Shown: positions 29,626-38,678, counted from the stretch's first letter. The stretch: DNA of 41,485 bases from Kiritimatiellia bacterium (GCA_029936175.1 JAPYUI010000006.1:20973-62457), one strand, 5' to 3'. Program-made: numbers and translations. Notes: generated from the letters alone by a model not told the origin.

Positions 29626-30811
29626 GAAACAGGGCCTCAAAATGCGTAATCTCGATTTCACGCGGGTTGAACATGGCGGTCCACTGCTGGCTGGCCTCCC
29701 GGGCCAGCTCGGGAATCTTGTGCGGCTCGACATGCAGGTCGCGGAGGGACTTTTTCAGTTTCATCATTTCCAGCAGGGCTTCAACCTGCTCGACCAGGGC
29801 CTGCACCGCAGAGGCCGAATCGTCGCCGGCCCCGGAGAGGCCAGCTGATACCGCCAGGGCATGGTAAAGAGCGGCTGCTTCAGGATCTTCGCCGTTAAAT
29901 CGAATCACGTGCGGCAGCATCACCCCTACCGCCTGGCCGTGCACCGTGTTGTAATGCGCGGTTAAGGGGTTGGCGCAGGAGTGCGCGGCACCCAGCATGC
30001 TGTTCTCGATTGCCATGCCAGCCAGGGCGGCACCCAGTTGCAGGGCCCCACGCTTCTCCACGTTGGTCGGATCGTCGACGATGCAGGAAAGGTTCTTCAC
30101 GATAAGCGAAAAAGCCTTGTGTGCATACAACAGGGAGACGGGGTTTCGCGCATTGGTCACCGCGGTCTCCACGGCATGGGTCAAGGCATCGATGCCGGTG
30201 ACCGAGGCGACATGAAAGGGCTGGGAAAGCGTGAGCAGTGGATCGAGGATGCTGATCTTTGCGGCGGCCCGCAAATCCCCGCAGGCCATTTTCATGTGGG
30301 AGGTCTCATCGGCAATCAACGCAAAGGACTGGCATTCACTCCCCGTCCCCGCTGTCGTCGGAATCGCGATCAGCGGAAGCATCTCCTTCCGGGCTTTGCC
30401 CCTGCCCCAATAGTCCTTCATCTGGCCCCCATTGGTAAGCAGAAAGTTGCAGCCCTTGGCGGTATCCATGCTGCTGCCGCCACCCAGGCCGACGATACAA
30501 TTAATCGGCGCGCTCTTGGCCAGGTCCAGGCAGTCATCAACATCCCGGGTCGTAGGATTTTCGCGCACTTTATCGTACACCAAGATCTGGATACCCGCCA
30601 GGGTGAGTGAATCAGCGAGCCGGTCGAAATGCCCGGCCTCGACGATGCCGGGGTCGGTGACGATGAGGACATTGGTGGCGCCCAACTCCTTCGCCAGGGC
30701 TCCGGCCTGATCCATCGCCCCCACCCCCTGCACCAGGCGGGTGGGCCGCTGCAGCAGGTCGAGGGTTAACCTGGCGGACGGGTCAGGCAAGGTCTTCGCT
30801 CCGACTGACAT
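29612..30811 (-). CDS. Iron-containing alcohol dehydrogenase
   Basis: IVGLGGGSSMDTAKGCNFLL, IAIPTTAGTGSECQSFALI, GIDALTHAVETAVT, GAAHSCANPLTAHYNTVHGQAVGVMLPHVIRFN. Confidence 0.96.
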   Translation of the reverse strand: MSVGAKTLPDPSARLTLDLLQRPTRLVQGVGAMDQAGALAKELGATNVLIVTDPGIVEAGHFDRLADSLTLAGIQILVYDKVRENPTTRDVDDCLDLAKSAPINCIVGLGGGSSMDTAKGCNFLLTNGGQMKDYWGRGKARKEMLPLIAIPTTAGTGSECQSFALIADETSHMKMACGDLRAAAKISILDPLLTLSQPFHVASVTGIDALTHAVETAVTNARNPVSLLYAHKAFSLIVKNLSCIVDDPTNVEKRGALQLGAALAGMAIENSMLGAAHSCANPLTAHYNTVHGQAVGVMLPHVIRFNGEDPEAAALYHALAVSAGLSGAGDDSASAVQALVEQVEALLEMMKLKKSLRDLHVEPHKIPELAREASQQWTAMFNPREIEITHFEALFHAAL

Positions 30812-32237
30812 GAATAGCCCTCCGGCGGTACAGGAACTCGAACAAGTTGCCCTCGTGGGGTTGGTTCCACTCGACAAAGGCGGTCGGTACGCGGCCGATA
30901 TTCAAGCGGGGGATATCGGAAGATGCCAGCAGGGCCTCGATAAAAGGTCGATCTTCGGTGACGGCCGAGACCACCAGGCTGGGGCCGATCTGCTCCAGCA
31001 TCTGGTCCTGGGGAACTTCCACCACGCAGGCATATGGAAAGAGGTACTCCGTCCGGGCGAGCGGACGATCGATCGTGTCCGCATAGCAGAGCGTGGGCTG
31101 CAGGAAGGTGCTGCCGTTCAGCTGGACCAGGCGTTCCCCCTGGCGGAACCGTGCCGTTATATCCTCCACCCCGGAACCCTGCAACTCGTCGTCAATCCTG
31201 GCGTTGATCGATTCGGCGACCGCGGGGTTGGCGAAAGCAGAAAGCGCCGCGCTTTCATCGTCGAGGGGCCTGGGTTGGATTTCGGCCAGTTTTTTCGCCA
31301 GGGCCTCGGCGAGCTCCCGGCCCTTGCGCGGGACGATAATCGCCGAGGCGTTGATGCAGGAACGACCGCCCCCGCGCGCGACGGATGCGACCAACACATC
31401 GAGGTACGCTTCATAGTCATCGATTTGATCCTCCCCGATGAGTACCTTGCTGAAACCCGGTCCGTGAATGGAGACCGAATCGTCCTGCGCGTACTTTTGC
31501 ACGGTCTTGGCGTCGCCAAAGAGGATGGATCGTCCGGTCATCTCCAGGACCGCGCCCGAACCCTCGTGCGTAGTCGGGTAAAAACAGAAGGCCTCCTTCG
31601 GGCAACCGGCGGCCATGAAAGCCTGCATGAGACGGAAAGGCGTCCAGGGCTCCTCGCGACCCGGCTTCATGATCACCGGAATCTTCAGGGTGAGCGAAGG
31701 CAGCCAGAGGGAATTCACGCCGGGCGAATTGCTGGGGAGGATAATCCCGAGCGAATGCGAGGTGGGAAAGTAGCTGTAAGCCATGCCGTCCTGCTCGACG
31801 ATCCCCTTGTCCAGCACGGAGAGATCGAGCCCGCGCGAGAGGCCCGCGAGGACGGTGTCGGTGTTGCCCAGCACGTAATGGATCTTCTCCATGTTCTGGC
31901 GAACCATGACCTGGGGCAGGCCGCTGGTCGCCGAGAGGTTCTCGATGTACTGCTCAGCGCTCTGGGTATCGTCACCGAGGGGCAGGGTGCCTCCCATGAA
32001 GAGCTCGCCCGCCTTGCGGGAGATCTCGACCAGTTCGGCGACGGTTTTCTGTCCGAGCGCGTCGTATGCCTGCTTGACCTTTTTCAGGTCGCGACGAATG
32101 AGCCCGGCATTGACCACGCTGGTCCGGGCGAGAACCTCCCCGGTCCGGCAGTCCGGGATATCATTCAAGTCAAGGCTCTGGTAGGCCTCGCCAAATCGCA
32201 ATGCGGGTATGTGCGCTATACTCATCATTCCATCCAT
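30783..32237 (-). CDS. Aldehyde dehydrogenase-superfamily protein (candidate reductive, LuxC/EhpG-like)
   Basis: 484 aa; GIILPSNSPGVNSLWLPSLTLKIPVIMKPGREEPWTPFRLMQAF, catalytic-Cys segment GGGRSCINASAIIVP, C-terminal NLFEFLYRRRAIHVS. Confidence 0.9.
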   Translation of the reverse strand: MDGMMSIAHIPALRFGEAYQSLDLNDIPDCRTGEVLARTSVVNAGLIRRDLKKVKQAYDALGQKTVAELVEISRKAGELFMGGTLPLGDDTQSAEQYIENLSATSGLPQVMVRQNMEKIHYVLGNTDTVLAGLSRGLDLSVLDKGIVEQDGMAYSYFPTSHSLGIILPSNSPGVNSLWLPSLTLKIPVIMKPGREEPWTPFRLMQAFMAAGCPKEAFCFYPTTHEGSGAVLEMTGRSILFGDAKTVQKYAQDDSVSIHGPGFSKVLIGEDQIDDYEAYLDVLVASVARGGGRSCINASAIIVPRKGRELAEALAKKLAEIQPRPLDDESAALSAFANPAVAESINARIDDELQGSGVEDITARFRQGERLVQLNGSTFLQPTLCYADTIDRPLARTEYLFPYACVVEVPQDQMLEQIGPSLVVSAVTEDRPFIEALLASSDIPRLNIGRVPTAFVEWNQPHEGNLFEFLYRRRAIHVSRSEDLA

Positions 32238-32282
32238 CGGCCCCTAAACGTGCCCTGCTGTCCGGGAACCTACCCTTCAGCC

Positions 32283-32350
32283 TCTTCCGACAAGCGGGAA
32301 GACTTTCAGCCTGTTTTTCCACGTCTGGAAAAAGCGCGGAAAAGTCTTCC
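32283..32350 (-). promoter_or_regulatory. Nested inverted repeats in the 5' leader of the ALDH operon
   Basis: Perfect 10-bp arms GGAAGACTTT (32297-32306) / AAAGTCTTCC (32341-32350) enclosing perfect 8-bp arms TTTTTCCA (32314-32321) / TGGAAAAA (32326-32333) with 4-nt loop; TCTTCC (32283-32288) can alternatively pair with GGAAGA (32297-32302). Confidence 0.55.
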
Positions 32351-32474
32351 TATGATCAGAAGGCGCCATCTATAAAGATATTCACATTTTTGGGAAGAAA
32401 TATGACGGGAAAAGCCCCGGTTTTTCGTGCAACTATCACGGAACGAGGGTTTTCTGGGGATCTCCTACCCTCAC

Positions 32475-32696
32475 ATGACTACAAAGCCGAACAGAACGAA
32501 GCGCAAACACGGGCAGGTCTCGCCTGAAACCCGGGCGCGAAAACGCCGGGTCTTTTTTTTCAGCATGCTCGGGATCGTGGTGGCCTGGCTGATTCTCTCG
32601 TTTTACCTCGTGCTGAGCGGGAACCTGGAGGAATGGATGGAGCGGAAAGAAAAACCGACGCCGGATCCGCGGATGGAACGGTTGGAAGATTTCTAG
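32475..32696 (+). CDS. Small single-TM basic protein
   Basis: MTTKPNRTKRKHGQVSPETRARKRRVFFFSMLGIVVAWLILSFYLVLSGNLEEWMERKEKPTPDPRMERLEDF: basic N-terminus, one clear TM helix, charged tail. Confidence 0.55.
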   Translation: MTTKPNRTKRKHGQVSPETRARKRRVFFFSMLGIVVAWLILSFYLVLSGNLEEWMERKEKPTPDPRMERLEDF

Positions 32697-32748
32697 CACG
32701 AACCCGGCCCATCCTGCAGGACGCCGACGGAGCACGAAGGGTTAAACC

Positions 32749-33822
32749 CTAATATACGCCCTCGACGATCGTCTTCTTCTGGGCGCCAAAGGGGCGAACC
32801 TGCCCGGCCCCGTCCCACGGATACCCCTCCGTGCCCTCGCAGCGCATGGCTTCGTCACGCTCGAGGAAACGCGGCATGAAGAGTTCCCGGGTCAACGTGG
32901 TCAACTCCACCCGGCCGAAGGCGCCATAGGACACGAGCTCCACGGTATTTTCGGGGTCGACCACGCGGGTGACCGCGCGGGGCTGGGGCGCGTAGTAGGT
33001 GATGGCGTAATCGTCTTCGGCCTTCAGCGGCTTGCTGTGCGCCAGTCCCATGAGCGTATTGCCGTAAACCGGCTTAAACGCAACCTCGCCTTCAAGAACT
33101 TCCTCGATGAGAAAGCGGACGTTTTGCGGATTCATTTCGGTGCCCCCGCAAAAAACACCCTTGATCCCGGCATCGGGAATGGACACTTTTTCGCTGAGTG
33201 CCTCGAGCAGCTTGGGGGTGGTGAACAGGGCGCTGACCGCGCGATGCTTCATGATCAACAGGGCCTGGTCGATCACGTGCTCCATGTAGCCCTTGGCCTG
33301 GTCGTACTCGCCGCGGGAAATCAACTTCTTCACCCAGCGTGGATCGAGGTCGACGAAGTAGCAACTGCCGCCCCGGTGATTCGCGAGATGCTCGATGGAA
33401 AGGCGCAGGCGACGCGGACCCGTCGGGCCCATCATCAACCAGTTCTCGCCCTTGGGAAATTCGAGGTCATCGAGCGTGTCGGAGAAACTTTCGTAGTCGT
33501 GCTTGTAGTCGTCCCAGCCGATGCGCTGCTTGGGCATCCCGGTGGTGCCGCCGGTTTCAAAAATGGAATAAGCGCGGCCCTCGTATTGCTTCGGCACCCA
33601 GCGATCGGGTTGCTCGTAGCGCAGCCAGTCGTCCTCGAAATGCGGAAAACGCGCAACGAGGTCAGCGAAGGTCTTAACCTCCGCGCGGGGATCCCAACCG
33701 GCCTTTCCCACCCACTCCAGCCAAAAGGGACATCCGGTTTCCGGGGAAAAATGCCAGTCGATGATTTCAACCAGGTGCTGGTTCAGGGCCTCTTTTGCTG
33801 CTTCAGGTGTCTGCGTATTCAT
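32749..33822 (-). CDS. ANL-superfamily adenylate-forming enzyme, EhpF-like, without C-terminal lid domain
   Basis: 357 aa; WHFSPETGCPFWLEW, SIFETGGTTGMPKQRI (P-loop-like A3 motif), MMGPTGPRRLRLSIEHLANHRGGSCYFVDLDPRWV, FKPVYGNTLMGLA; the ORF ends soon after the N-domain. Confidence 0.8.
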   Translation of the reverse strand: MNTQTPEAAKEALNQHLVEIIDWHFSPETGCPFWLEWVGKAGWDPRAEVKTFADLVARFPHFEDDWLRYEQPDRWVPKQYEGRAYSIFETGGTTGMPKQRIGWDDYKHDYESFSDTLDDLEFPKGENWLMMGPTGPRRLRLSIEHLANHRGGSCYFVDLDPRWVKKLISRGEYDQAKGYMEHVIDQALLIMKHRAVSALFTTPKLLEALSEKVSIPDAGIKGVFCGGTEMNPQNVRFLIEEVLEGEVAFKPVYGNTLMGLAHSKPLKAEDDYAITYYAPQPRAVTRVVDPENTVELVSYGAFGRVELTTLTRELFMPRFLERDEAMRCEGTEGYPWDGAGQVRPFGAQKKTIVEGVY

Positions 33823-33863
33823 CGGGGCTTGGTTTTGGCTTAATTATGCGGGTTTACAATCGT

Positions 33864-35417
33864 TTACTTTGGAAAAAAACGCCGGATGGTATCCGGATGG
33901 GGTGCCGGGGTGAGTAAACTGACCACGAACATGGCTATCGCGCCCGCAGCAAAACAAAGGGCCACGGGCATAATCCGGCCCCCCACCGCGTACTCCCCGC
34001 CATAGCCGGAAAGGTGGAAGAACCAGAGCCAGGTGAGCATGGCGGCCACGATCGAGGCATAAGCCCCGGCCTTGGTCGCACGCTTCCAGTACAGGGCGGA
34101 AAATACCAGCGGCGTAAGGGCGGCAAAGCCACTGAAGCTCCATATCGCCAGGTCGAAAATATTCTTGGGAGCGAGGAGGGAGAGAACGTAGGTCAGGGCC
34201 ACGACACCCACCACGAAACACCGGGCGATGCTTATAATCTGCCGATCATCATACCGTCCGGGGCCCGCGCGATGCAGCACGATGTCGTTGGTGAACATCG
34301 ATCCCAGGCAGAGGAACTGCGAATCCAGCGAGGACATGACGGCCGCGAGGATCCCCGCGGTGACCAACCCGATGATCACCGGGCTGTGGATCAGCTTGGC
34401 GACCATGATGCTGAGCACGGCCCCCACCTTGTCGTCGGTCAAGGGCGGCATGCCCGCCGCAGACCCGGTGGCCCAGACCCCGATAAGCACGCAGGGCACC
34501 CAGACGATCATGATGCAGACCGGGTGCATGATGACAGTCAGCTTAAAGCTCTTCGCATCCCGCGCGGTCAACCAGTGCTGAAAGATATGGGGAAACATCC
34601 CCACGCTCATGGGGATAAACATGTAGCTCAAGAACATGAGTGGCGGGACCCCCACGTGTCGCACGAACTCGTGCTCGCCACTGCCCAGGGTGATGCTTGA
34701 GGGCGTTCGGACCAGGTGCTCGGGATTGGCCTGCTGGATCGCGGCATGCAGGCCTCCCAGCTTGTTGGAGATCAGCACGAACGCGAGGATGCCCATGCAC
34801 ATGAACACCAGGGTTTGAAAGGTGTTGGCCCAGGCGGCCGATCGCGAGCCCCCGGCAAAAACATAGGAGAGCACAACCGCACAGACCACGAACCCGCTGA
34901 GCCAGGGAGGCACGGCACCGATCCAGTCCGGGTCGGCGCTGAAGGTATGGGGAAACATCCCCTTGGTCATGCCCAGTATGGTTTTCTCCGCCCCCAGGAT
35001 CCCGATTAGCAGGTAGGGAACCACGAGGCCCACCAGGATAGGAAACAACAGGTAGCCCAGCCGATTGGACTCGAAGCGCTGGCGGAAAAACTGGATCTGG
35101 GTGACGTAGCCATACTTTTTCCCGATGGCCCAGAGCCGAATCCCGATGAAGTAGAAGCAGAGGGCGTGTATGAGACCGGAGGAAGAAGCCATCAATCCGT
35201 AGGTCCCGATCCCTCGCTGGAAGGCCTTTCCGGTGGACCCCACCAGCGCGAAGGCGGTCATGGTGGTGCCGAATACCGACATGAGCAGCATGAACGGACC
35301 GATGCTGTGGCTGGCTACGAAATAATCCTTGCTCGTCCCGCGGAAGAAAAACTTGCTGGCCAAGCCCAGGCACAGCAAGGCAAGCAGGTAAACCAGGACG
35401 ATCACCAGGGAGATCAT
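33864..35417 (-). CDS. Sodium:solute symporter (SSS family)
   Basis: 517 aa, about 13 TM helices; FFRGTSKDYFVASHSIGPFMLLMSVFGTTMTAFALVGSTGKAFQRGIGTYGLMAS, SSLDSQFLCLGSMFTNDIV. Confidence 0.94.
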   Translation of the reverse strand: MISLVIVLVYLLALLCLGLASKFFFRGTSKDYFVASHSIGPFMLLMSVFGTTMTAFALVGSTGKAFQRGIGTYGLMASSSGLIHALCFYFIGIRLWAIGKKYGYVTQIQFFRQRFESNRLGYLLFPILVGLVVPYLLIGILGAEKTILGMTKGMFPHTFSADPDWIGAVPPWLSGFVVCAVVLSYVFAGGSRSAAWANTFQTLVFMCMGILAFVLISNKLGGLHAAIQQANPEHLVRTPSSITLGSGEHEFVRHVGVPPLMFLSYMFIPMSVGMFPHIFQHWLTARDAKSFKLTVIMHPVCIMIVWVPCVLIGVWATGSAAGMPPLTDDKVGAVLSIMVAKLIHSPVIIGLVTAGILAAVMSSLDSQFLCLGSMFTNDIVLHRAGPGRYDDRQIISIARCFVVGVVALTYVLSLLAPKNIFDLAIWSFSGFAALTPLVFSALYWKRATKAGAYASIVAAMLTWLWFFHLSGYGGEYAVGGRIMPVALCFAAGAIAMFVVSLLTPAPHPDTIRRFFPK

Positions 35418-35647
35418 TCGGATCCGCCCCCTGTATCATCCGGTTCATCCGCCCAGGCCTCGAGATGCCGGGGCCAGGCGACCTTGATCACCCAGGCCCA
35501 GCACAGGGCGGCAACCAGCGAATAGCCCGCGTGATAGGCCAGGCCCGCCGGCATGAAGCCGAAAACAAGGCGCGCATCATCCCACAGCCAGAAATCCTGG
35601 TGCAGGACCAGGAGCAGGAACAACACGAGGTAAACAAACTTGTTCAT
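35414..35647 (-). CDS. DUF3311-like small membrane protein (symporter partner)
   Basis: 77 aa, two TM segments; overlaps the SSS gene by 4 bp, the arrangement typical of DUF3311/SSS pairs. Confidence 0.65.
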   Translation of the reverse strand: MNKFVYLVLFLLLVLHQDFWLWDDARLVFGFMPAGLAYHAGYSLVAALCWAWVIKVAWPRHLEAWADEPDDTGGGSE

Positions 35648-35759
35648 GGGGAACTATTGCACCGCATCCCGCTAAAAAGTGCAAGATTAAGTGTTTTCCC
35701 ATCGACGAGGCCAAGGCAAACCCAGCATCATGAACCGGAATCAATCCAGGGGCACAACC

Positions 35760-36686
35760 ATGAAACATTCGATCCGCCTGGCCGCGATATGCGGCCTTTT
35801 CAGCCATATCCTGTTCGCGGAGGAGGCCATCACCCTCCGCCTCAAGTGGCAACCCGGCAAGACCTACCAGATGTCGACCGTCACGAAATCCAACACCCGG
35901 ATGAGCATGGGCGGCCAGGATATCAGCCAGAAGCACACGATCAACCAGGACCTGTCGATGACGGTCAGCCAGGCCGATGACCGGAACCAGATGGAGGTGA
36001 CCACGACCTTTGGGCGCATGGCCATGGACCTGTCGATGGGGGGGCAATCCGTAATGAGCGTGGATTCAGCCAAGCCGGAAACCGTGGCGGGACCGATGGC
36101 GGAAGTCACAAAAATGGTGGGCGAGTCATTCACCTTCGTCGTCGACCAGGATGCGAAGATCGTCGCGTACAAGGACCTGAAGGCCCTGCTCGGGGACGCA
36201 GCGAGCAATCCGATCGCGGCCGCCCTGATGGACGAACAGAAACTGAAGGATATGTCGGGCCAGGGCATGCTCCAGGCCCTTCCCGAGAAGGCGGTGAACC
36301 CGGGCGACACCTGGCCCTTCAAGGTTGAAATCCCCCTCCCCCAGGTGGGCGACATGGCCGTAAATGGCCGCTACACCTTTGAGCGCATGGATGTCTTTGA
36401 AGGGCATGCCTGCGCGGTCATCACGCTGACCGCAGACATCAAGGCCGATTTCAGCGGGCTCGACGAGGTCAATCCCCAGGCAAAGGCCATGGGTTTGAAA
36501 ATTGATAAGGGGAGCATGAGCGGGACCTATTACCACGACAATGCCCTCGGCATGGCCCGCCAGACGATCATCCGGCAGCACTTCGACATGACGATGAAGA
36601 ATCCCGTGGACGGGGAAGCGATGACCATTCCCGTCGATCAAAGTACGACAACGACGGTCAAGAAGGTCGAAGATACGAAGAAATAG
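35760..36686 (+). CDS. DUF6263-like secreted protein
   Basis: Signal peptide MKHSIRLAAICGLFSHILFAEE; KWQPGKTYQMSTVTKSNTRMSMGGQDISQKHTINQDLSMTV..., ALPEKAVNPGDTWPFKVEIPLPQVG. Start set at ATG 35760. Confidence 0.72.
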   Translation: MKHSIRLAAICGLFSHILFAEEAITLRLKWQPGKTYQMSTVTKSNTRMSMGGQDISQKHTINQDLSMTVSQADDRNQMEVTTTFGRMAMDLSMGGQSVMSVDSAKPETVAGPMAEVTKMVGESFTFVVDQDAKIVAYKDLKALLGDAASNPIAAALMDEQKLKDMSGQGMLQALPEKAVNPGDTWPFKVEIPLPQVGDMAVNGRYTFERMDVFEGHACAVITLTADIKADFSGLDEVNPQAKAMGLKIDKGSMSGTYYHDNALGMARQTIIRQHFDMTMKNPVDGEAMTIPVDQSTTTTVKKVEDTKK

Positions 36687-36723
36687 CCCTTCACTCCCCC
36701 GGACAGGCCGCTATGATCCCGGC

Positions 36724-38622
36724 ATGCCTACCCGGTACAGATGGGGTATCGCGATCGTCGCCGGCCTGCTGGTCCTGGCGGGGATACGGATCCTCCGCCC
36801 CTCGCACCCGCAAATGGAAAGGTCCTCCCCGGCGACGGAAGCCCGGGTCACCAATCGCCCCCTGGAAATCGCGGAAGATCCGTACATCGGCTCGCAGGCC
36901 TGCCGGGAATGCCACAAAAAGGAATTTGCAAGCTGGCATCATTCCTACCACCGGACGATGACCCGCAAGGCGACGCCGGAGAATGTACTGGGGAACTTTG
37001 ACCAGGTCCACTTGACCTACGCGGGCCGGGCGTTCCGATTATCCCGCGATGCGGACACCTTCCAGGTATCCTTTACCGAGCATGAATCGGGCCGGGAGGT
37101 GACGCAACCGGTCGTGATGACAACCGGGCGGCATCACATGCAGTTCTACTGGATGGCAACGGACAAGGGACGTCAGACCGCAAAATTTCCCTTCGTCTGG
37201 CTGCTGCCGGAAAAACGCTGGGTTCCCGCGGATGTCACCTTCCTCAAGCCCCCGGATGTACAGACCAGCCTGGAAATCGGGCAATGGAATTACAATTGCA
37301 TCGCCTGCCACACCACCGGCGGAGAGCCCGGCCTCTCCTTCAAGGATGATCCGTCGCTGCATCGAGACACGATTGAAGGAATGGAGACCCGGGCGTCGGA
37401 ATTCGGCATCGCCTGCGAGGCCTGCCACGGACCCGGCCGGGACCACGTGCTCGCACAGGCGGACACCCACACGGCAGACGACCGGTACATCACGCACCCG
37501 GAATCCCTGCCCGGGCATCTATCCTCCCAGGTTTGTGGGCAATGCCACAGTATCCAGGTGCCCCGCAGCGCGGTCGATCACCGGGCGCTCCTGCAGACGG
37601 GCAACCCCTATCGACCCGGTAGCGACCTCTTCGACGCGACACGCTCCGCCACCCTGGTGATGCAACAGGCGCATTTTGCAACGTACACGAACACGCAACC
37701 CCTGAACCCGGACTTCATGGCCACCCGCTTCTGGTCAGACGGCATGGTGCGCGTGTCCGGGAGAGAATTTAACGGCTTGATCGAGTCGCCCTGCTATACC
37801 CACGGGGACCCCGTGCGCGGGATCATGTCCTGCATGTCCTGCCACACCATGCATCCCGGGGAAAGCAGCGACCTGGACGCGTGGGCGGATGACCAGTTGA
37901 AACCCGGCATGCGCGGCAACCGGGCCTGCCTGCAGTGCCACGAGGACTACCAGGGCGAGGCCCTCACCCGCCATACCCACCACGCGAGCGGGTCCAGCGG
38001 GTCGCTCTGCTATAACTGCCACATGCCCTATACAACCTACGGCCTGCTCAAGGGCATTCGCAGCCACACCATCGATATACCTTCCGTGCTGACTGCCCAG
38101 GAAACCGGGCGACCCCTGGCCTGTAACCAATGCCACCTCGATCAGACCCTGGCCTGGACGGCGAGCCGACTGGAGGCCTGGTACGGCATCAGCCCACCGC
38201 CGCTCAGCCCGGAGGATGAGAACCTGGCCGCTTCCGTCCGCTGGACCCTGCAGGGGGACGCCGGGCAACGAGCCCTGATGGCCTGGAACTTCGGCTGGGA
38301 ACCGGCACGGGACGCTTCCGGTGAATCGTGGATCCCGCCCTACCTGATCATCCTGCTGAATGACCCCTATGACGCGGTGCGCATGATTGCCCACCGCAGC
38401 CTGAAAACCTATGCGGGTTACCGCTACACCGGATACGATCCCCTGGCTGACAGCACCGGGCGCCGGATGGCGATCGGGAAAGCCCTGGGGATCTGGCGGT
38501 CCCGTTTCGACGGCCCGGCACATCCGGCCGTGTTGATACGCGGCAAGGGCGCATTCGACCGGGTCAGGGCCAATACCTTGCTCGCTCGCCGCGACAACCG
38601 GCGGGTGACCCTCGACGAGTAG
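36724..38622 (+). CDS. Octaheme cytochrome c (membrane-anchored) with HEAT-like C-terminal segment
   Basis: Eight CxxCH motifs: CRECH, CIACH, CEACH, CGQCH, CMSCH, CLQCH, CYNCH, CNQCH; N-terminal TM anchor. Confidence 0.93.
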   Translation: MPTRYRWGIAIVAGLLVLAGIRILRPSHPQMERSSPATEARVTNRPLEIAEDPYIGSQACRECHKKEFASWHHSYHRTMTRKATPENVLGNFDQVHLTYAGRAFRLSRDADTFQVSFTEHESGREVTQPVVMTTGRHHMQFYWMATDKGRQTAKFPFVWLLPEKRWVPADVTFLKPPDVQTSLEIGQWNYNCIACHTTGGEPGLSFKDDPSLHRDTIEGMETRASEFGIACEACHGPGRDHVLAQADTHTADDRYITHPESLPGHLSSQVCGQCHSIQVPRSAVDHRALLQTGNPYRPGSDLFDATRSATLVMQQAHFATYTNTQPLNPDFMATRFWSDGMVRVSGREFNGLIESPCYTHGDPVRGIMSCMSCHTMHPGESSDLDAWADDQLKPGMRGNRACLQCHEDYQGEALTRHTHHASGSSGSLCYNCHMPYTTYGLLKGIRSHTIDIPSVLTAQETGRPLACNQCHLDQTLAWTASRLEAWYGISPPPLSPEDENLAASVRWTLQGDAGQRALMAWNFGWEPARDASGESWIPPYLIILLNDPYDAVRMIAHRSLKTYAGYRYTGYDPLADSTGRRMAIGKALGIWRSRFDGPAHPAVLIRGKGAFDRVRANTLLARRDNRRVTLDE

Positions 38623-38678
38623 GGGGGCGGGCGAGCTGCCTTGCCGGGACGGACGAAGCATCCCGCACCCGCCGGGAC

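Noticed and set aside
30741-32375. 544-aa plus-strand ORF antisense to the ALDH gene
   Set aside because: Opposite strand encodes a clear ALDH; plus-strand translation is low-complexity Gly/Arg/His-rich with no family motifs, typical of a high-GC shadow ORF.
32738-32750. AGGGTT-A-AACCCT dyad at the end of the ANL gene
   Set aside because: Short, AT-centred, no T tract; likely chance.
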